DNA of 64,000 bases from Gammaproteobacteria bacterium (GTDB lineage Bacteria > Pseudomonadota > Gammaproteobacteria > Pseudomonadales > Halieaceae). The notes beneath the pieces are model-generated. The model made no database searches. It saw nothing but the letters and a program-made list of their open reading frames with translations, and was not told where the DNA came from. The number at the start of each line of letters is the position of its first letter. Position 1 is the stretch's first letter. Where the stretch lies: positions 20,037 to 84,036 of the forward strand of contig JAHEKX010000027.1 in assembly GCA_024644535.1 (NCBI GenBank), written 5' to 3'. Of this stretch, positions 10,882 through 19,364 are shown one piece after another. A program made the translations under genes and the position numbers.

Positions 10882-10910
10882 ATATTGTCACAATGTGACT
10901 AAAGTGTCAA
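10882..10910 (-). promoter_or_regulatory. Sigma70-type promoter for the adhesin unit
   Basis: On the minus strand a perfect -35 TTGACA (10910-10905) is followed by a 17-bp spacer and a -10-like CAATAT (10887-10882). It lies about 80 bp upstream of ATG 10804. The spacer carries a perfect 13-bp palindrome. The -10 is a weak match, so activation by a bound regulator is possible (inference). Confidence 0.5.
10887..10899. repeat. Perfect palindrome GTCACAATGTGAC in the adhesin promoter
   Basis: Two 6-bp arms (GTCACA/TGTGAC) flank one A, located between the -35 and -10 elements. It is a plausible operator for a dimeric regulator. A second inverted repeat with the related half-site TGACA lies at 10931-10944. 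Confidence 0.5.
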
Positions 10911-10930
10911 CACTACACCCCGCGCGATCC

Positions 10931-10944
10931 TGACATTATTGTCA
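10931..10944. repeat. Inverted repeat TGACA-TTAT-TGTCA upstream of the adhesin promoter
   Basis: Five-bp arms around TTAT, 21-34 bp upstream of the -35 element of the minus-strand promoter. It shares the TGTCA half-site with the palindrome inside the promoter, which suggests a two-site operator. No regulator gene is adjacent. Confidence 0.35.
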
Positions 10945-11584
10945 AAAGTCACAACGGCGACTGATATCACCCTTGCTGAAATCGCTAGTTCGAGCGATTT
11001 TAAAAGCGGATCAGCTTATGATGTTTGTCGAAGCCAAACTTACCCACTGACACCCTATTTGGTATTTCGATGACTTAATGCCGGCCTAGGATTATCGGGC
11101 CATCACCAGCTACTCAAGAATGTATGAAACTAATTGCTAGAATCAAAAGCTTTGCAGATTTCGGTAGGATTTAAACCCGGAACCGCACATCTCTGGTGTT
11201 ATCCGAGAACAAAAGAAGTGGAAATTCTCTTTCAACAATATAAACAGAAGAATTCGTGAAAATTTTTGGTTACGGTGGGAGATCATTTTACCAATCAAAC
11301 AACACTGGAAAAAAAGTATCTTTGATATCACACGTTTTAGGTCATACCCGAGAAAAAAAGGTGGTAGAGGTTTGTTTGCGCTTGGTGAAGATAGGCCTCA
11401 TGTTAGCCTGATCCACAAGCCCTTAAGGCCGCCTAATGGTAACACCCGGTTCTTGCAATCACATCAACTTACCTAAAAAGGAAGGACCGCCTGCACTGGG
11501 GCTAGCCGATGAACGACGAAAATCTATGGTTTTCGGCCGGAGGGGCCAAACATACCCTGCCGTTCCCACCAATCAAAAACAAAG
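10945..11584. other. Long gene-free interval
   Basis: About 640 bp with no convincing gene. It contains an 8-bp hairpin at 10979-11000 and a smaller one at about 11517-11536 (CGAAAA/TTTTCG). Short frames at 11143-11331 (minus) and 11436-11654 (plus) lack a ribosome site and family features. A tRNA-T-arm-like string near 11160-11180 does not fold into a tRNA. The stretch probably holds upstream control DNA of the adhesin unit plus decayed sequence. Confidence 0.5.
10979..11000. repeat. 8-bp hairpin of unknown role
   Basis: Arms AAATCGCT and AGCGATTT pair perfectly around a 6-nt loop AGTTCG. No T-tract follows on either strand, so a standard terminator is unlikely. It sits in the gap upstream of the adhesin promoter. 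Confidence 0.4.
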
Positions 11585-11609
11585 AAGGGCTACACTCGGT
11601 GCAGCCCTT
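11585..11609 (-). terminator. Rho-independent terminator after the TonB receptor remnant
   Basis: On the minus strand AAGGGCTGCA and TGTAGCCCTT pair with one mismatch around CCGAG, followed by CTTTGTTTTTG. It begins about 40 bp after the receptor stop codon. Confidence 0.7.
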
Positions 11610-11650
11610 TCAAAAACGCTCTCAAATAATCGGGAGCAGTTGATAGCAAC

Positions 11651-13198
11651 TTAGAAAGTATACTCTACTCCAATCGTGTAGTTCTTACCGTAGATGTCGT
11701 ACTGCGACAACTGACTTTTATTACCCCAATAGTAGTACTCGGGACGATTGTTCAAGTTGGCAGCCTCAAAGCGAGCAGTCAGGTTTTCGTTCACTTTATA
11801 TTTCGCGACCAAATCAAACTGCATGAAAGGCGCCACCCAACGGGTGTTATTGTTGCTGACGTTACCGATGTCGCCATCCTCATCGGCTAACCAATCGATG
11901 TAGTCACTGCGATAGTTACCTGCTAAGCGCACGTCCCATGGGCCTTTGTCATACCCGACGCTGATGTTGGCGGCTTTTTCCGCCAACTTGCGGAAAGGGG
12001 TTTTAAATACGGAGTTGTCTTCAAACTTGAATTCACTCTCGCTATCGGTAAAGGTCAAGTTCGCAGCCAGGTACAAACCGTTATCCCAACCGTATTGACC
12101 GTTCAACTCCAAACCATTGATGTATGAATCACCTGAGTTGATCCATGTTTCAACACCATCGTTGAAAGCAATATCGTTAATGGTCGCGACTTTCTGCAGA
12201 GTCGGATAGATCGCGTTCTTAATATCTTTTCTGAAGAGTCCAATCGCCGCATAGGCCATATCGTCGCCGTAGTACTCAAGACTCAAGTCAAAGTTTGTAG
12301 CTTCGTAAGGCTTAAGATCTGGGTTGCCTACGCTGCCGCTCACATCACCGGCGGTGCCATAGTTTACCGAGGTAATTGGCGCTGTCTGAGTGAATCCAGG
12401 ACGACTTAAGCCGCGCCAAATTGCCGCACGTAATTGCACTTGATCGTTAATAAAGTATTTTACCGTGACGCTTGGAGACCAAAAACCATAACTCTTGTCC
12501 GACGAAGTACGGTTACCATCTTGGTCATAAGCTTTGCTGTCTGTTTTGGTGTGCTCATAGCGCACACCCGCAATCACAACCGCATTTTCAAGTTCAATAG
12601 TATCTTGAACATATACTGCGCTAATGTCTTCATCAGTGGTGAAATCGCGGCTGATCGCGTCTTCAAAATCCACATCCATCTGCGCGACTTGGTTGCGCAT
12701 TGCATAAACCGTAGCGCCGCTGACGTGGTTACCGAACACTTGGTTGGCAAAGAACCAGTCGTTAACAGTACCCGAATCCCAATCCGCCATCGTAGCGCCA
12801 TCCCAGGTGTAACCGATAATATAGTCGTTTACATCTTTCGTGCGCGAACGCGTTTTAAAGCCCGCTTTTACAAGACCCATTGACGTTTCTTTTTCAGCAT
12901 TGAATTCAAAGCTTAATTCTTCGTCGTCGCTGATATTGGCCCACATCTCAATGGCGTCAAACTCTAAGTTGGCCGGATCACGCAAAGTTGCGTCGTAAGC
13001 AACCAGATACGGCCGCTTCGGGTTTGTCCAGTATATTTCACCGCCAAGGGCCTTATCGTCATTGCGGAAGGTCACATCCGCGTTGTCGCTGTCATCTTCT
13101 TGCGCCCAGCTATCGCCAATCTAGTCGTGCAACATGAATGTGCCTTGGTCCGTTTCCAGCTCTAAGTTCGGCATGACTTCGTTTATACGTATTCCCAT
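11651..13198 (-). pseudogene. TonB-dependent receptor remnant: barrel only, in-frame amber codon
   Basis: The 474-residue open segment (13075-11651) is a TonB-dependent receptor beta-barrel. It has alternating aromatic strands, RGLSRPGF, a GNPDLKPYEATNFDLSLEYY motif typical of these receptors, and a terminal TF with C-terminal Phe as in outer-membrane barrels. There is no signal peptide, TonB box or plug domain, and intact family members are usually 700-1000 residues. The same frame extends upstream to an ATG at 13198, preceded by AGAGG at good spacing. It is interrupted by TAG at 13123-13121, 25 codons in, between LHD and IGDSW; a Trp codon mutated to TAG is the simplest explanation. It is followed by a good terminator. 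The protein would have imported a large substrate across the outer membrane. It is most likely a pseudogene, truncated at the 5' end. Readthrough or sequence error cannot be excluded. Confidence 0.75.
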
Positions 13199-13363
13199 AC
13201 TATCTACCTCTAGAATGAATCACACAACGGCCAATCCATTGCACTTAAGAAAGTATGCACCCAGCACACACGCTTTTATATTAAATAAAACTAATTTACT
13301 TAATCGATAAAACCGATAGCAAAAAAATGCTAAGCTGATCGGGTGTTTATTAAACGCTTTTTT

Positions 13364-13984
13364 ATGAATTATCTCGCACACACCGCTCTTAGCCCAGCAC
13401 AGCCCCAAGCGCTGATTGGGAATTTACTTGGCGATTTCATGAAAGGGGTAGACCCTAAAGCTTTGTATCCTGACATACGTGCTGGCTTAGCTAATCATCG
13501 CAAAGTTGACGCCACGACAGACCAACATACCGACGTACTTAATTTAAAGCCTCTTTTACAACACCATATTCGACGCTTTGCCGGAGTCGCTATTGACATC
13601 TATTTTGACTTTTTGCTCTGCAAACACTGGGATCGTTACTACGCCTTGCCCTTAGATGACTTTATCCGCCAAACGTATAGGTTGATCGATAGCGCGCGCC
13701 ATTTGGTTCCCAGTGAACCCATGCGGTTTGCGCTTGGCCGCATGACTTCCCAAAACTGGTTTGCAGCTTACCGCGACGAGGACATGATTTTCAGAGTCAT
13801 CGACCGGGCAGCTCAGAGAGTACGCTATCGCAACAGATTTGGGGATTCTATTGCCGACATTGAACGCAACCGATTCGATATAGAGCAAGCATTTTTAAAA
13901 CTTTACCCCGAACTGATGATGATTACCGGACAGAGGTCAAAACAAGCTATTAAAAACCTAGCGACTTATCTTCATGTATCGTAG
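13364..13984 (+). CDS. acpH: Acyl carrier protein phosphodiesterase (AcpH, DUF479)
   Basis: 206 residues from ATG 13364 (MNYLAHTAL). The GTG at 13343 would add seven residues not expected in the family, so the later start is chosen. AcpH removes the phosphopantetheine arm from holo-ACP, giving apo-ACP in the cytoplasm. Family marks are the N-terminal MNYLAH, a GNLLGDFMKG segment supplying metal-binding acidic residues, a DATTDQHT segment and a helical body with DIYFDFLLCKHW and RMTSQNWF. The length matches the family. It is divergent from the receptor remnant and shares a 165-bp gap with it. No operon partner is evident. Confidence 0.8.
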   Translation: MNYLAHTALSPAQPQALIGNLLGDFMKGVDPKALYPDIRAGLANHRKVDATTDQHTDVLNLKPLLQHHIRRFAGVAIDIYFDFLLCKHWDRYYALPLDDFIRQTYRLIDSARHLVPSEPMRFALGRMTSQNWFAAYRDEDMIFRVIDRAAQRVRYRNRFGDSIADIERNRFDIEQAFLKLYPELMMITGQRSKQAIKNLATYLHVS

Positions 13985-13995
13985 GGCACGAACCT

Positions 13996-14271
13996 ATGTA
14001 TCTTTCCAGACACATTGCTCACCCCCTAGCCGTCGCAACTTTATTATTAATTGCACCTTCAAACGCTGCCTGTAATGCAATACCTGTGTCAGAGCAGATG
14101 ACTTAATCAACACAATCTGGCATTCATGTTGATTGGTGCGAGCATCGCATAGATGACGAGAGTAAGCAGCTACCCCAGCCGGACATTAACGGGCGAGAAC
14201 ACTACACCGACCGTTTCAGCACAGTGCCCCCCAATAAAAAAGAACAAGTCCAGACGCTAAAGAACCACTAG
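13996..14271 (+). pseudogene. Small secreted-protein ORF interrupted by TAA
   Basis: From ATG 13996 the frame encodes a signal-peptide-like start (HPLAVATLLLIAPSNAAC) and meets TAA at 14104-14106 after 36 codons. It then stays open in the same frame to TAG at 14271 (92 codons in all). The second part reads like a small hydrophilic protein (VDWCEHRIDDESKQL, NGREHYTDRF). No strong ribosome site is visible. It begins 12 bp after acpH. It could be a decayed small exported protein or chance openness; no family is recognised. Confidence 0.35.
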
Positions 14272-14290
14272 CGCCTCTTAAGACAAGTGT

Positions 14291-15337
14291 TTAAAGAGTC
14301 GCCATGTCGATGACGAAGCGGTAGTGAACGTCGTTTTTCTCTAAGCGCTCATAGGCTTCGTTAATGTAATCCATTGCAATCATTTCGACTTCGCAAGTGA
14401 CCCCCGTCTCCGCGCAAAAATCTAGCATCTGCTGAGTTTCGGCAATACCACCAATGGCCGAGCCCGACACCGCTTTGCGCCCCATCATCAGCAAACCATT
14501 ATTCAAGGGGGGCTCTTGCAAGCCGATAGGCCCTGTCATGACCAAATTGCCGTTACGACGCAGGCAACGAACGTAACCGCCCAAATCATGAGGGACTGGC
14601 ACCGTATCAACAATTAAATCCAGCGTATTAAACGTCGCTTTCATTTCAGCGCGCTCAGTAGAGAGTACAACATGGTGAGCGCCTAAACGCGCGGCCTCCT
14701 CGCGCTTGGACTCAGAGGTAGTAAACATCGTCACCTCAGCGCCCATAGCCACGGCAAATTTTAATGCCATGTGACCCAAACCACCTAAACCAATAACACC
14801 CACTTTCATGCCAGGGCCTACTTTATGGAAATTCAGCGGTGAATACGAAGTAATACCCGCACACAACAAGGGCGCAGCAGATGCAGGGTCAAGACCTTGT
14901 GGCACCCGCAACACAAAATCCTCAACGACGACGATTTTCTGAGAATAGCCGCCTTGAGTGGGCTGTCCATCACGTCCAACTGCACCGTAGGTGCCAATAG
15001 AACCTCGCTCGCAATACTGCTCTTCACCATCGTGACAAGAGCCGCAGATGCCGCAGCTATCGACCAAACAGCCCACTGCCACCCAATCACCAACTTGATG
15101 CTTGGTCACGTCGCTACCCACCTCGGTCACAACACCGACTATTTCGTGTCCAGGTACTAGTGGGTAATGCGTGTTACCCCAGTGGTTTTTGGCCGAGTGC
15201 AAGTCGCTGTGACATACGCCGCAGTAGCGAATTTCAATGGCGATATCTTTTGGTTCGGTGACGCGACGCTCTAACGGCCATTCTCTAAGGGAAGACTCAG
15301 GGTCGAACGCTGCGTAACTTTTTACTGTGGTAGACAT
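14291..15337 (-). CDS. Zinc-dependent NAD(P) alcohol dehydrogenase, cinnamyl-alcohol type
   Basis: 348 residues of the medium-chain dehydrogenase superfamily, close to YahK/AdhC-type aldehyde reductases, which interconvert aldehydes and primary alcohols with NADP(H). The catalytic zinc ligands are in CGVCHSDLH and the PGHE motif (PLVPGHEIVG). The structural zinc cysteines are in the CGICGSCHDGEEQYC stretch. The Rossmann dinucleotide motif is GLGGLGHMAL, about residues 183-192. Full length for the family. It stands alone, with gaps on both sides, so the physiological substrate cannot be inferred from context. Confidence 0.85.
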   Translation of the reverse strand: MSTTVKSYAAFDPESSLREWPLERRVTEPKDIAIEIRYCGVCHSDLHSAKNHWGNTHYPLVPGHEIVGVVTEVGSDVTKHQVGDWVAVGCLVDSCGICGSCHDGEEQYCERGSIGTYGAVGRDGQPTQGGYSQKIVVVEDFVLRVPQGLDPASAAPLLCAGITSYSPLNFHKVGPGMKVGVIGLGGLGHMALKFAVAMGAEVTMFTTSESKREEAARLGAHHVVLSTERAEMKATFNTLDLIVDTVPVPHDLGGYVRCLRRNGNLVMTGPIGLQEPPLNNGLLMMGRKAVSGSAIGGIAETQQMLDFCAETGVTCEVEMIAMDYINEAYERLEKNDVHYRFVIDMATL

Positions 15338-15690
15338 GATATCTCTCGCTTACAAACAGGGTGGTTAAACATACGCGATACAATGAGTGGGCTCAAGCCA
15401 CATCACCCTGACAGTAAATAGTAGCATCTGCCGCATAGGTCGATCGTGGCTATTTTGAAGAAAACCATAAACGGCTGACTGGGGCAATCAAGCCTTAAAA
15501 TCGTGCAGGATTGTGCTCTATTTCTGCTGTACAGTCTCGGGAATAGATCACCCACCAGCTTCAAGCAATGGCCATGAATACCGAATGCTCATTTGACCCA
15601 GTGCGTCGTGAGGTCGATAATCGCACCCGCATTCCGACACACCCATGATGCGGTACTTAGCTATCCCCATAGCGCATGCAAGGAAAAATG
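15338..15690. other. Intergenic region between divergent adh and MATE genes
   Basis: About 350 bp between two divergent genes, so it should carry both promoters. No strong sigma70 pair, operator or RNA structure was recognised. Only frames of under 30 codons occur. Confidence 0.4.
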
Positions 15691-17079
15691 ATGACCACCC
15701 AAAATGCGTATTTAGTCGGCTCGACCCGCCAGGTGTTCATTAAAACCGCCTTGCCTATCATTTTAATGATGCTAGTGAATGGCTCGTTCAATCTCATCGA
15801 CGCGCATTTTTTGGGCGTGTTTGTGGGTGCACAGGCACTCGCTGCGGTTACGGCAACCTTTCCCGCCACCATATTTTTTGTGGCACTATCCACCTTGGTC
15901 GCGAATGGGTTTGCTAGCGTCATGGCCAGGACGCTGGGCGCCAAAGATTACATACACGCTCGGGAAGCCTACGCTCAGGCTTTATCTCTGTCGCTGTTGG
16001 TAAGTGCCGTGCTAATTGCATTTTTTTTACGCTTTGGACAAAGCTTGACGCTTGCAATCAGCCAAGGACAAAGCGAGCTCGCCACCTTAAGCCATGATTA
16101 TTTGCTGATTATGGCATGCGCCACCCCCGTCACCTTTGCGCTGGCAGTTAATGGCGACTCTTTGCGCTGCGAGGGCCAAATTCGTTTTATGACGGTCGTA
16201 TCTTTGGCGACCGTGTGCTTAAACGCGGCACTGAATTACGTATTTATCGTGCAGATTAAATTAGGTGTGGCGGGTTCTGCGTATGGCACGGTGTGCGCGC
16301 AACTTGCCGGCCTACTAGCCGTCGCCTACTTCCGCTATGGTCGGAACGATGTCTTGCAGCTCCCATTTATCAAGCTGACTTTGCATTCTGATTTGTGGGG
16401 GAGATTCGTAAGTCTAGGTGCACCATCTAGCCTTCGTTACATTGGTTTGGCATTATCATCTGGCGCAATTTTATACAATTTGCAAGCACTTCCACCCGAG
16501 CAGTATGGAATTACCGTCAGTGCTTACGGCATCATAAACCGGGTTATGACCTTTGTATTTTTGCCGCTTTTAGGTCTTAGCCTTGCCTTTCAAAGTATTG
16601 TGGGTAACACCTATGGCGCAAAGCAGCTTGATCGCGCCAACGACGCTATCGGAACCGCATTGTGGGTCTCGCTATTTTACGGATTCATCATTCAGGGGCT
16701 TATCTTATATTTAAGCGCAAGTATTGGCTCTTGGTTCGTTGACTCACCAATGGTGATTGATCAGGTCGACCAAATACTGCCCATTTGGACGGCCGCACTG
16801 TTCCTGATGGGACCACTTATGATCGTAGGCATGTTATTCCAGAGTATTGGTGATGCAAAACGCGCCGCCATCATGAGCGTCGTAAAGACCTATTGCTTTT
16901 CGATTCCGCTTGTTTTCGCTATTAGTCATTATTTTGGCGTCCATACCATATGGTATTCGGCCCCTGCTGCTGAGGTGCTAGCGCTTGCAGTCGCGCTGGT
17001 CGTGCTTTACGAGCGCTCCGACATCAACTCATTCAAATACGGTCTTTTATTCAAAGCTTCCGCGAATGCGCAACCGTGA
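15691..17079 (+). CDS. MATE family multidrug/organic cation efflux transporter
   Basis: About 462 residues with roughly 12 hydrophobic segments in the inner membrane. Several Met codons are possible (15676, 15688, 15691). AAGGA at 15680-15684 is best spaced for ATG 15691, giving MTTQNAYLVG. MATE proteins export cationic drugs or metabolites in exchange for Na+ or H+. Family features are the N-terminal FIKTALPIILMMLVNGSFNL helix, the two-fold repeat of six helices and the RYIGLALSSGAILYNL region in the second half. Length is normal. It is followed by a convergent DsrE gene. Substrate and ion are not determined. Confidence 0.8.
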   Translation: MTTQNAYLVGSTRQVFIKTALPIILMMLVNGSFNLIDAHFLGVFVGAQALAAVTATFPATIFFVALSTLVANGFASVMARTLGAKDYIHAREAYAQALSLSLLVSAVLIAFFLRFGQSLTLAISQGQSELATLSHDYLLIMACATPVTFALAVNGDSLRCEGQIRFMTVVSLATVCLNAALNYVFIVQIKLGVAGSAYGTVCAQLAGLLAVAYFRYGRNDVLQLPFIKLTLHSDLWGRFVSLGAPSSLRYIGLALSSGAILYNLQALPPEQYGITVSAYGIINRVMTFVFLPLLGLSLAFQSIVGNTYGAKQLDRANDAIGTALWVSLFYGFIIQGLILYLSASIGSWFVDSPMVIDQVDQILPIWTAALFLMGPLMIVGMLFQSIGDAKRAAIMSVVKTYCFSIPLVFAISHYFGVHTIWYSAPAAEVLALAVALVVLYERSDINSFKYGLLFKASANAQP

Positions 17080-17173
17080 TAGGGATACTGTACCTTTCAT
17101 CGTGACGGCCCATGCGCGCCCGTCGCCACTGGAGCATCCCTAACACGATCAAAAACCTAACCCTCTAGGCTAT

Positions 17174-17713
17174 CTAGAACGGGTTCAAGGTATAACCACT
17201 CTGTTGTAAGACCGCGTGCGCTGTCATTGCTGACAGCGCCATTTGCACCTCAGGCAAGAAATCCGTTTTCGCCATGCCATAAAATGCAGCACTCTGCCCA
17301 CAGACTATAAATTGCACGCCCTTATCCGCCAGCGCTTTCACCAAAGGTGCGTTCACATTTTTATGTAGGGTCTTTTCTTCGTAGTACTCATCATTACCGA
17401 CGTCGTCACCTCCACTGCCGTGCACAACGACCACAACGTTTATTTTGTCGGGTGCAAAACCCGCATCCACGTGCATGTTAATAAAACGAGCGGCCGCTAA
17501 GATCGTTTTGTTAATCTCGCCAGGCGCTGCCGCCTTTGCTAAGTCGAAGACCACCTTGAACTCCGTATCTCGAGACACCGGCCAGTCTTCTTGGACGCGT
17601 ACAAAGGGGCCATAGTCTTTGATATAACCGTATTTTTGAATACCCGCCGGCATGGCACCCAACGCAGCAACCGAACACATAATAAACGAAATGCCCAACG
17701 CAAGACGCACCAT
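17174..17713 (-). CDS. Exported DsrE-family protein
   Basis: 179 residues with an N-terminal signal peptide (LALGISFIMCSVAALGAMPAG), so likely periplasmic. The body has a DsrE/DsrF-like alpha/beta fold: FKVVFDLAKAAA, a KINVVVVVHGSGG strand-loop, LADKGVQFIVCGQSAAFYGM with one conserved-type cysteine, and a C-terminal helix. DsrE-like proteins bind or relay sulfur through such a cysteine, but exported single-gene members are poorly characterised. It is convergent with the MATE gene and divergent from the globin. No sulfur-oxidation genes are nearby, so the role is open. Confidence 0.75.
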   Translation of the reverse strand: MVRLALGISFIMCSVAALGAMPAGIQKYGYIKDYGPFVRVQEDWPVSRDTEFKVVFDLAKAAAPGEINKTILAAARFINMHVDAGFAPDKINVVVVVHGSGGDDVGNDEYYEEKTLHKNVNAPLVKALADKGVQFIVCGQSAAFYGMAKTDFLPEVQMALSAMTAHAVLQQSGYTLNPF

Positions 17714-17991
17714 TTTTATAGCCTCTTCAATTTATCCTCAAGATTAACCCAGGGCCAGATCGAAATCGATCAGTAAAGCGCCAAATATTAAGTTCGAGAG
17801 CGCTTTTCCCAAATCGACGCGTTCAACAAGGCGGAAAACAATACAAACTTATACCGGGACCACGAAATTAGCCTTTATTTGCCCACAGTCATTAACGCAC
17901 TCGCATTAACCCCCAATATTTGCCTATGGGACCAAACCCAGAAAATCCCAAACAGGTTATACTCATGGCTTTAAATTAGCACGAGTCGACT

Positions 17992-18417
17992 ATGCAGACC
18001 CCCTACCAGCTTTTGGGCGAAGAAAAAATCCGTGAACTTTGCCAGGCCTTTTATCAGGCTATGGATACGCTTCCTGAAGCCTCGGACATTAGAGCCATGC
18101 ATGCCAAAGATCTTGGCCCCATCAGTGAAACACTAGCCGAATATTTGATTGGCTGGATGGGAGGACCACCCTTGTATCACGAAAAAAAGGGCACAGTTTG
18201 CCTGACGGATCCCCACGCTGCCTACCACATCGGCCCCAAAGAAACCGAACAGTGGTTATTGTGTTTCGCTACGGCTTTAGACGCCATTAACGCATCCGAT
18301 GACGTGAAGAATATGCTGCACACCCCAATCAGACAAGTGGCCGCTGCAGTACAAAATCGAGATCACTCGAACGCGGCCGACCAAGACCCAAATATCATTG
18401 CGGTTGGCAGAACCTAG
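17992..18417 (+). CDS. Group II truncated hemoglobin
   Basis: 141 residues. The order of features fits group II truncated globins (HbO type): an N-terminal LLGEEKIRELCQAFYQAMD helix with the B10 Tyr (about 21), a GWMGGPPLY E-helix segment, the AYHIG motif giving proximal His (about 79) and Trp at G8 (about 88, QWLLC). The family binds heme and O2 or NO and serves oxygen chemistry or NO detoxification in the cytoplasm. The extra C-terminal tail is hydrophilic. A TATACT hexamer about 30 bp upstream may be a -10, but the -35 is poor. The BASS transporter starts 40 bp downstream and may be cotranscribed. Confidence 0.8.
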   Translation: MQTPYQLLGEEKIRELCQAFYQAMDTLPEASDIRAMHAKDLGPISETLAEYLIGWMGGPPLYHEKKGTVCLTDPHAAYHIGPKETEQWLLCFATALDAINASDDVKNMLHTPIRQVAAAVQNRDHSNAADQDPNIIAVGRT

Positions 18418-18457
18418 CCACAAATAAATACATAACAATAACGTCGAGATAATACTA

Positions 18458-19321
18458 ATGGATCTACTCGCGAGCTTGTCGCAATTTATACCCTTTGGCC
18501 TAATCATTATCATGTTCGGCATGGGGCTATCCCTGACCCTCGCCGACTTTAAGCGCGTCATAACGCAACCCACGGCCTCTTTGGCGGGACTGGGGGGCCA
18601 GATGGTTGCTTTGCCTCTCATCGGCTGGTTAACCGCAATCTTGTTTCAGCTTGAAGCTCAAACAGCGGTTGGGGTTATTATCTTGGTGTGTTGTGCAGGT
18701 GGTGCCACTTCTAACTTATTCTCGTATTTAGCCAAAGCCGATACCGCTTTGTCGGTAACACTAACCGCGGCTAGCAGTTGTATCACCATTATTACGCTGC
18801 CGATTGTGGTAAACCTAGCTCTTAATCATTTTATGGGTACTGAAGCTGAGTTATCGCTGCCCGTCGGCCAAACGATACAAACACTGGCAACTATGACCGT
18901 AATACCGGTTGTAGTAGGTATGATTTTGTATGCAAGGTTCCCAAAACAAGTCTCTCAGCTTGAGCCTTGGGTGAAAAAACTCTCCTTACTGGTTTTGGGC
19001 CTGATTGTTTTACCAACTCTAGTCAACGCGCCAAATACCGTTGCGGGACACCTTACCACTTTAGTACCAGCTTTATTTTTTCTGAATTTCGCCAGCATGC
19101 TGTGCGGTCATGTGATCGCAAAAGCACTGTCACTCAATCCATCGCAAACCGGCACACTCACCATCGAAGTCGGCGTACAAAACGTGGTCACCGCGTTTTT
19201 TGTGGCAGCCAACTTGATAGGTGACGTGTCGCTATCGGTGCCTGCGGCCGTTTATGCCATTCCCATGGTGCTGAATGCGGTGCTGTATATTTTGTGGGCA
19301 CGACGCCAAGTCAGCCCCTAA
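18458..19321 (+). CDS. Bile acid:sodium symporter family (BASS) transporter
   Basis: 287 residues with about nine to ten hydrophobic helices. The family signature region CCAGGATSNLFSYLAKAD lies near residues 85-105, and VGVQNVVTAFFVAA near 230-245; these are the two crossed-helix, sodium-binding parts of the fold. Bacterial BASS proteins import organic acids or steroid-like anions with Na+ across the inner membrane. Full length. It follows the globin on the same strand by 40 bp. The substrate is unknown. Confidence 0.8.
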   Translation: MDLLASLSQFIPFGLIIIMFGMGLSLTLADFKRVITQPTASLAGLGGQMVALPLIGWLTAILFQLEAQTAVGVIILVCCAGGATSNLFSYLAKADTALSVTLTAASSCITIITLPIVVNLALNHFMGTEAELSLPVGQTIQTLATMTVIPVVVGMILYARFPKQVSQLEPWVKKLSLLVLGLIVLPTLVNAPNTVAGHLTTLVPALFFLNFASMLCGHVIAKALSLNPSQTGTLTIEVGVQNVVTAFFVAANLIGDVSLSVPAAVYAIPMVLNAVLYILWARRQVSP

Positions 19322-19364
19322 CTCTGAATGTTTATCAGGCCTCTCAGATGCATTGACTCTCAGG

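Noticed and set aside
10805-10891. GTG start at 10891 for the 646-residue surface protein
   Set aside because: It lies between the -35 and -10 of the best promoter and has no ribosome site; ATG 10804 is a better start.
11155-11200. tRNA-like T-arm string (GGGTTTAAATCC on the minus strand)
   Set aside because: The T-stem does not pair and no acceptor, D or anticodon arms fit; not a tRNA.
11143-11331. 62-codon minus-strand frame
   Set aside because: No ribosome site, odd composition, no family features.
11436-11654. 72-codon plus-strand frame over the receptor terminator
   Set aside because: It runs through the terminator hairpin and into the receptor 3' end; chance frame.
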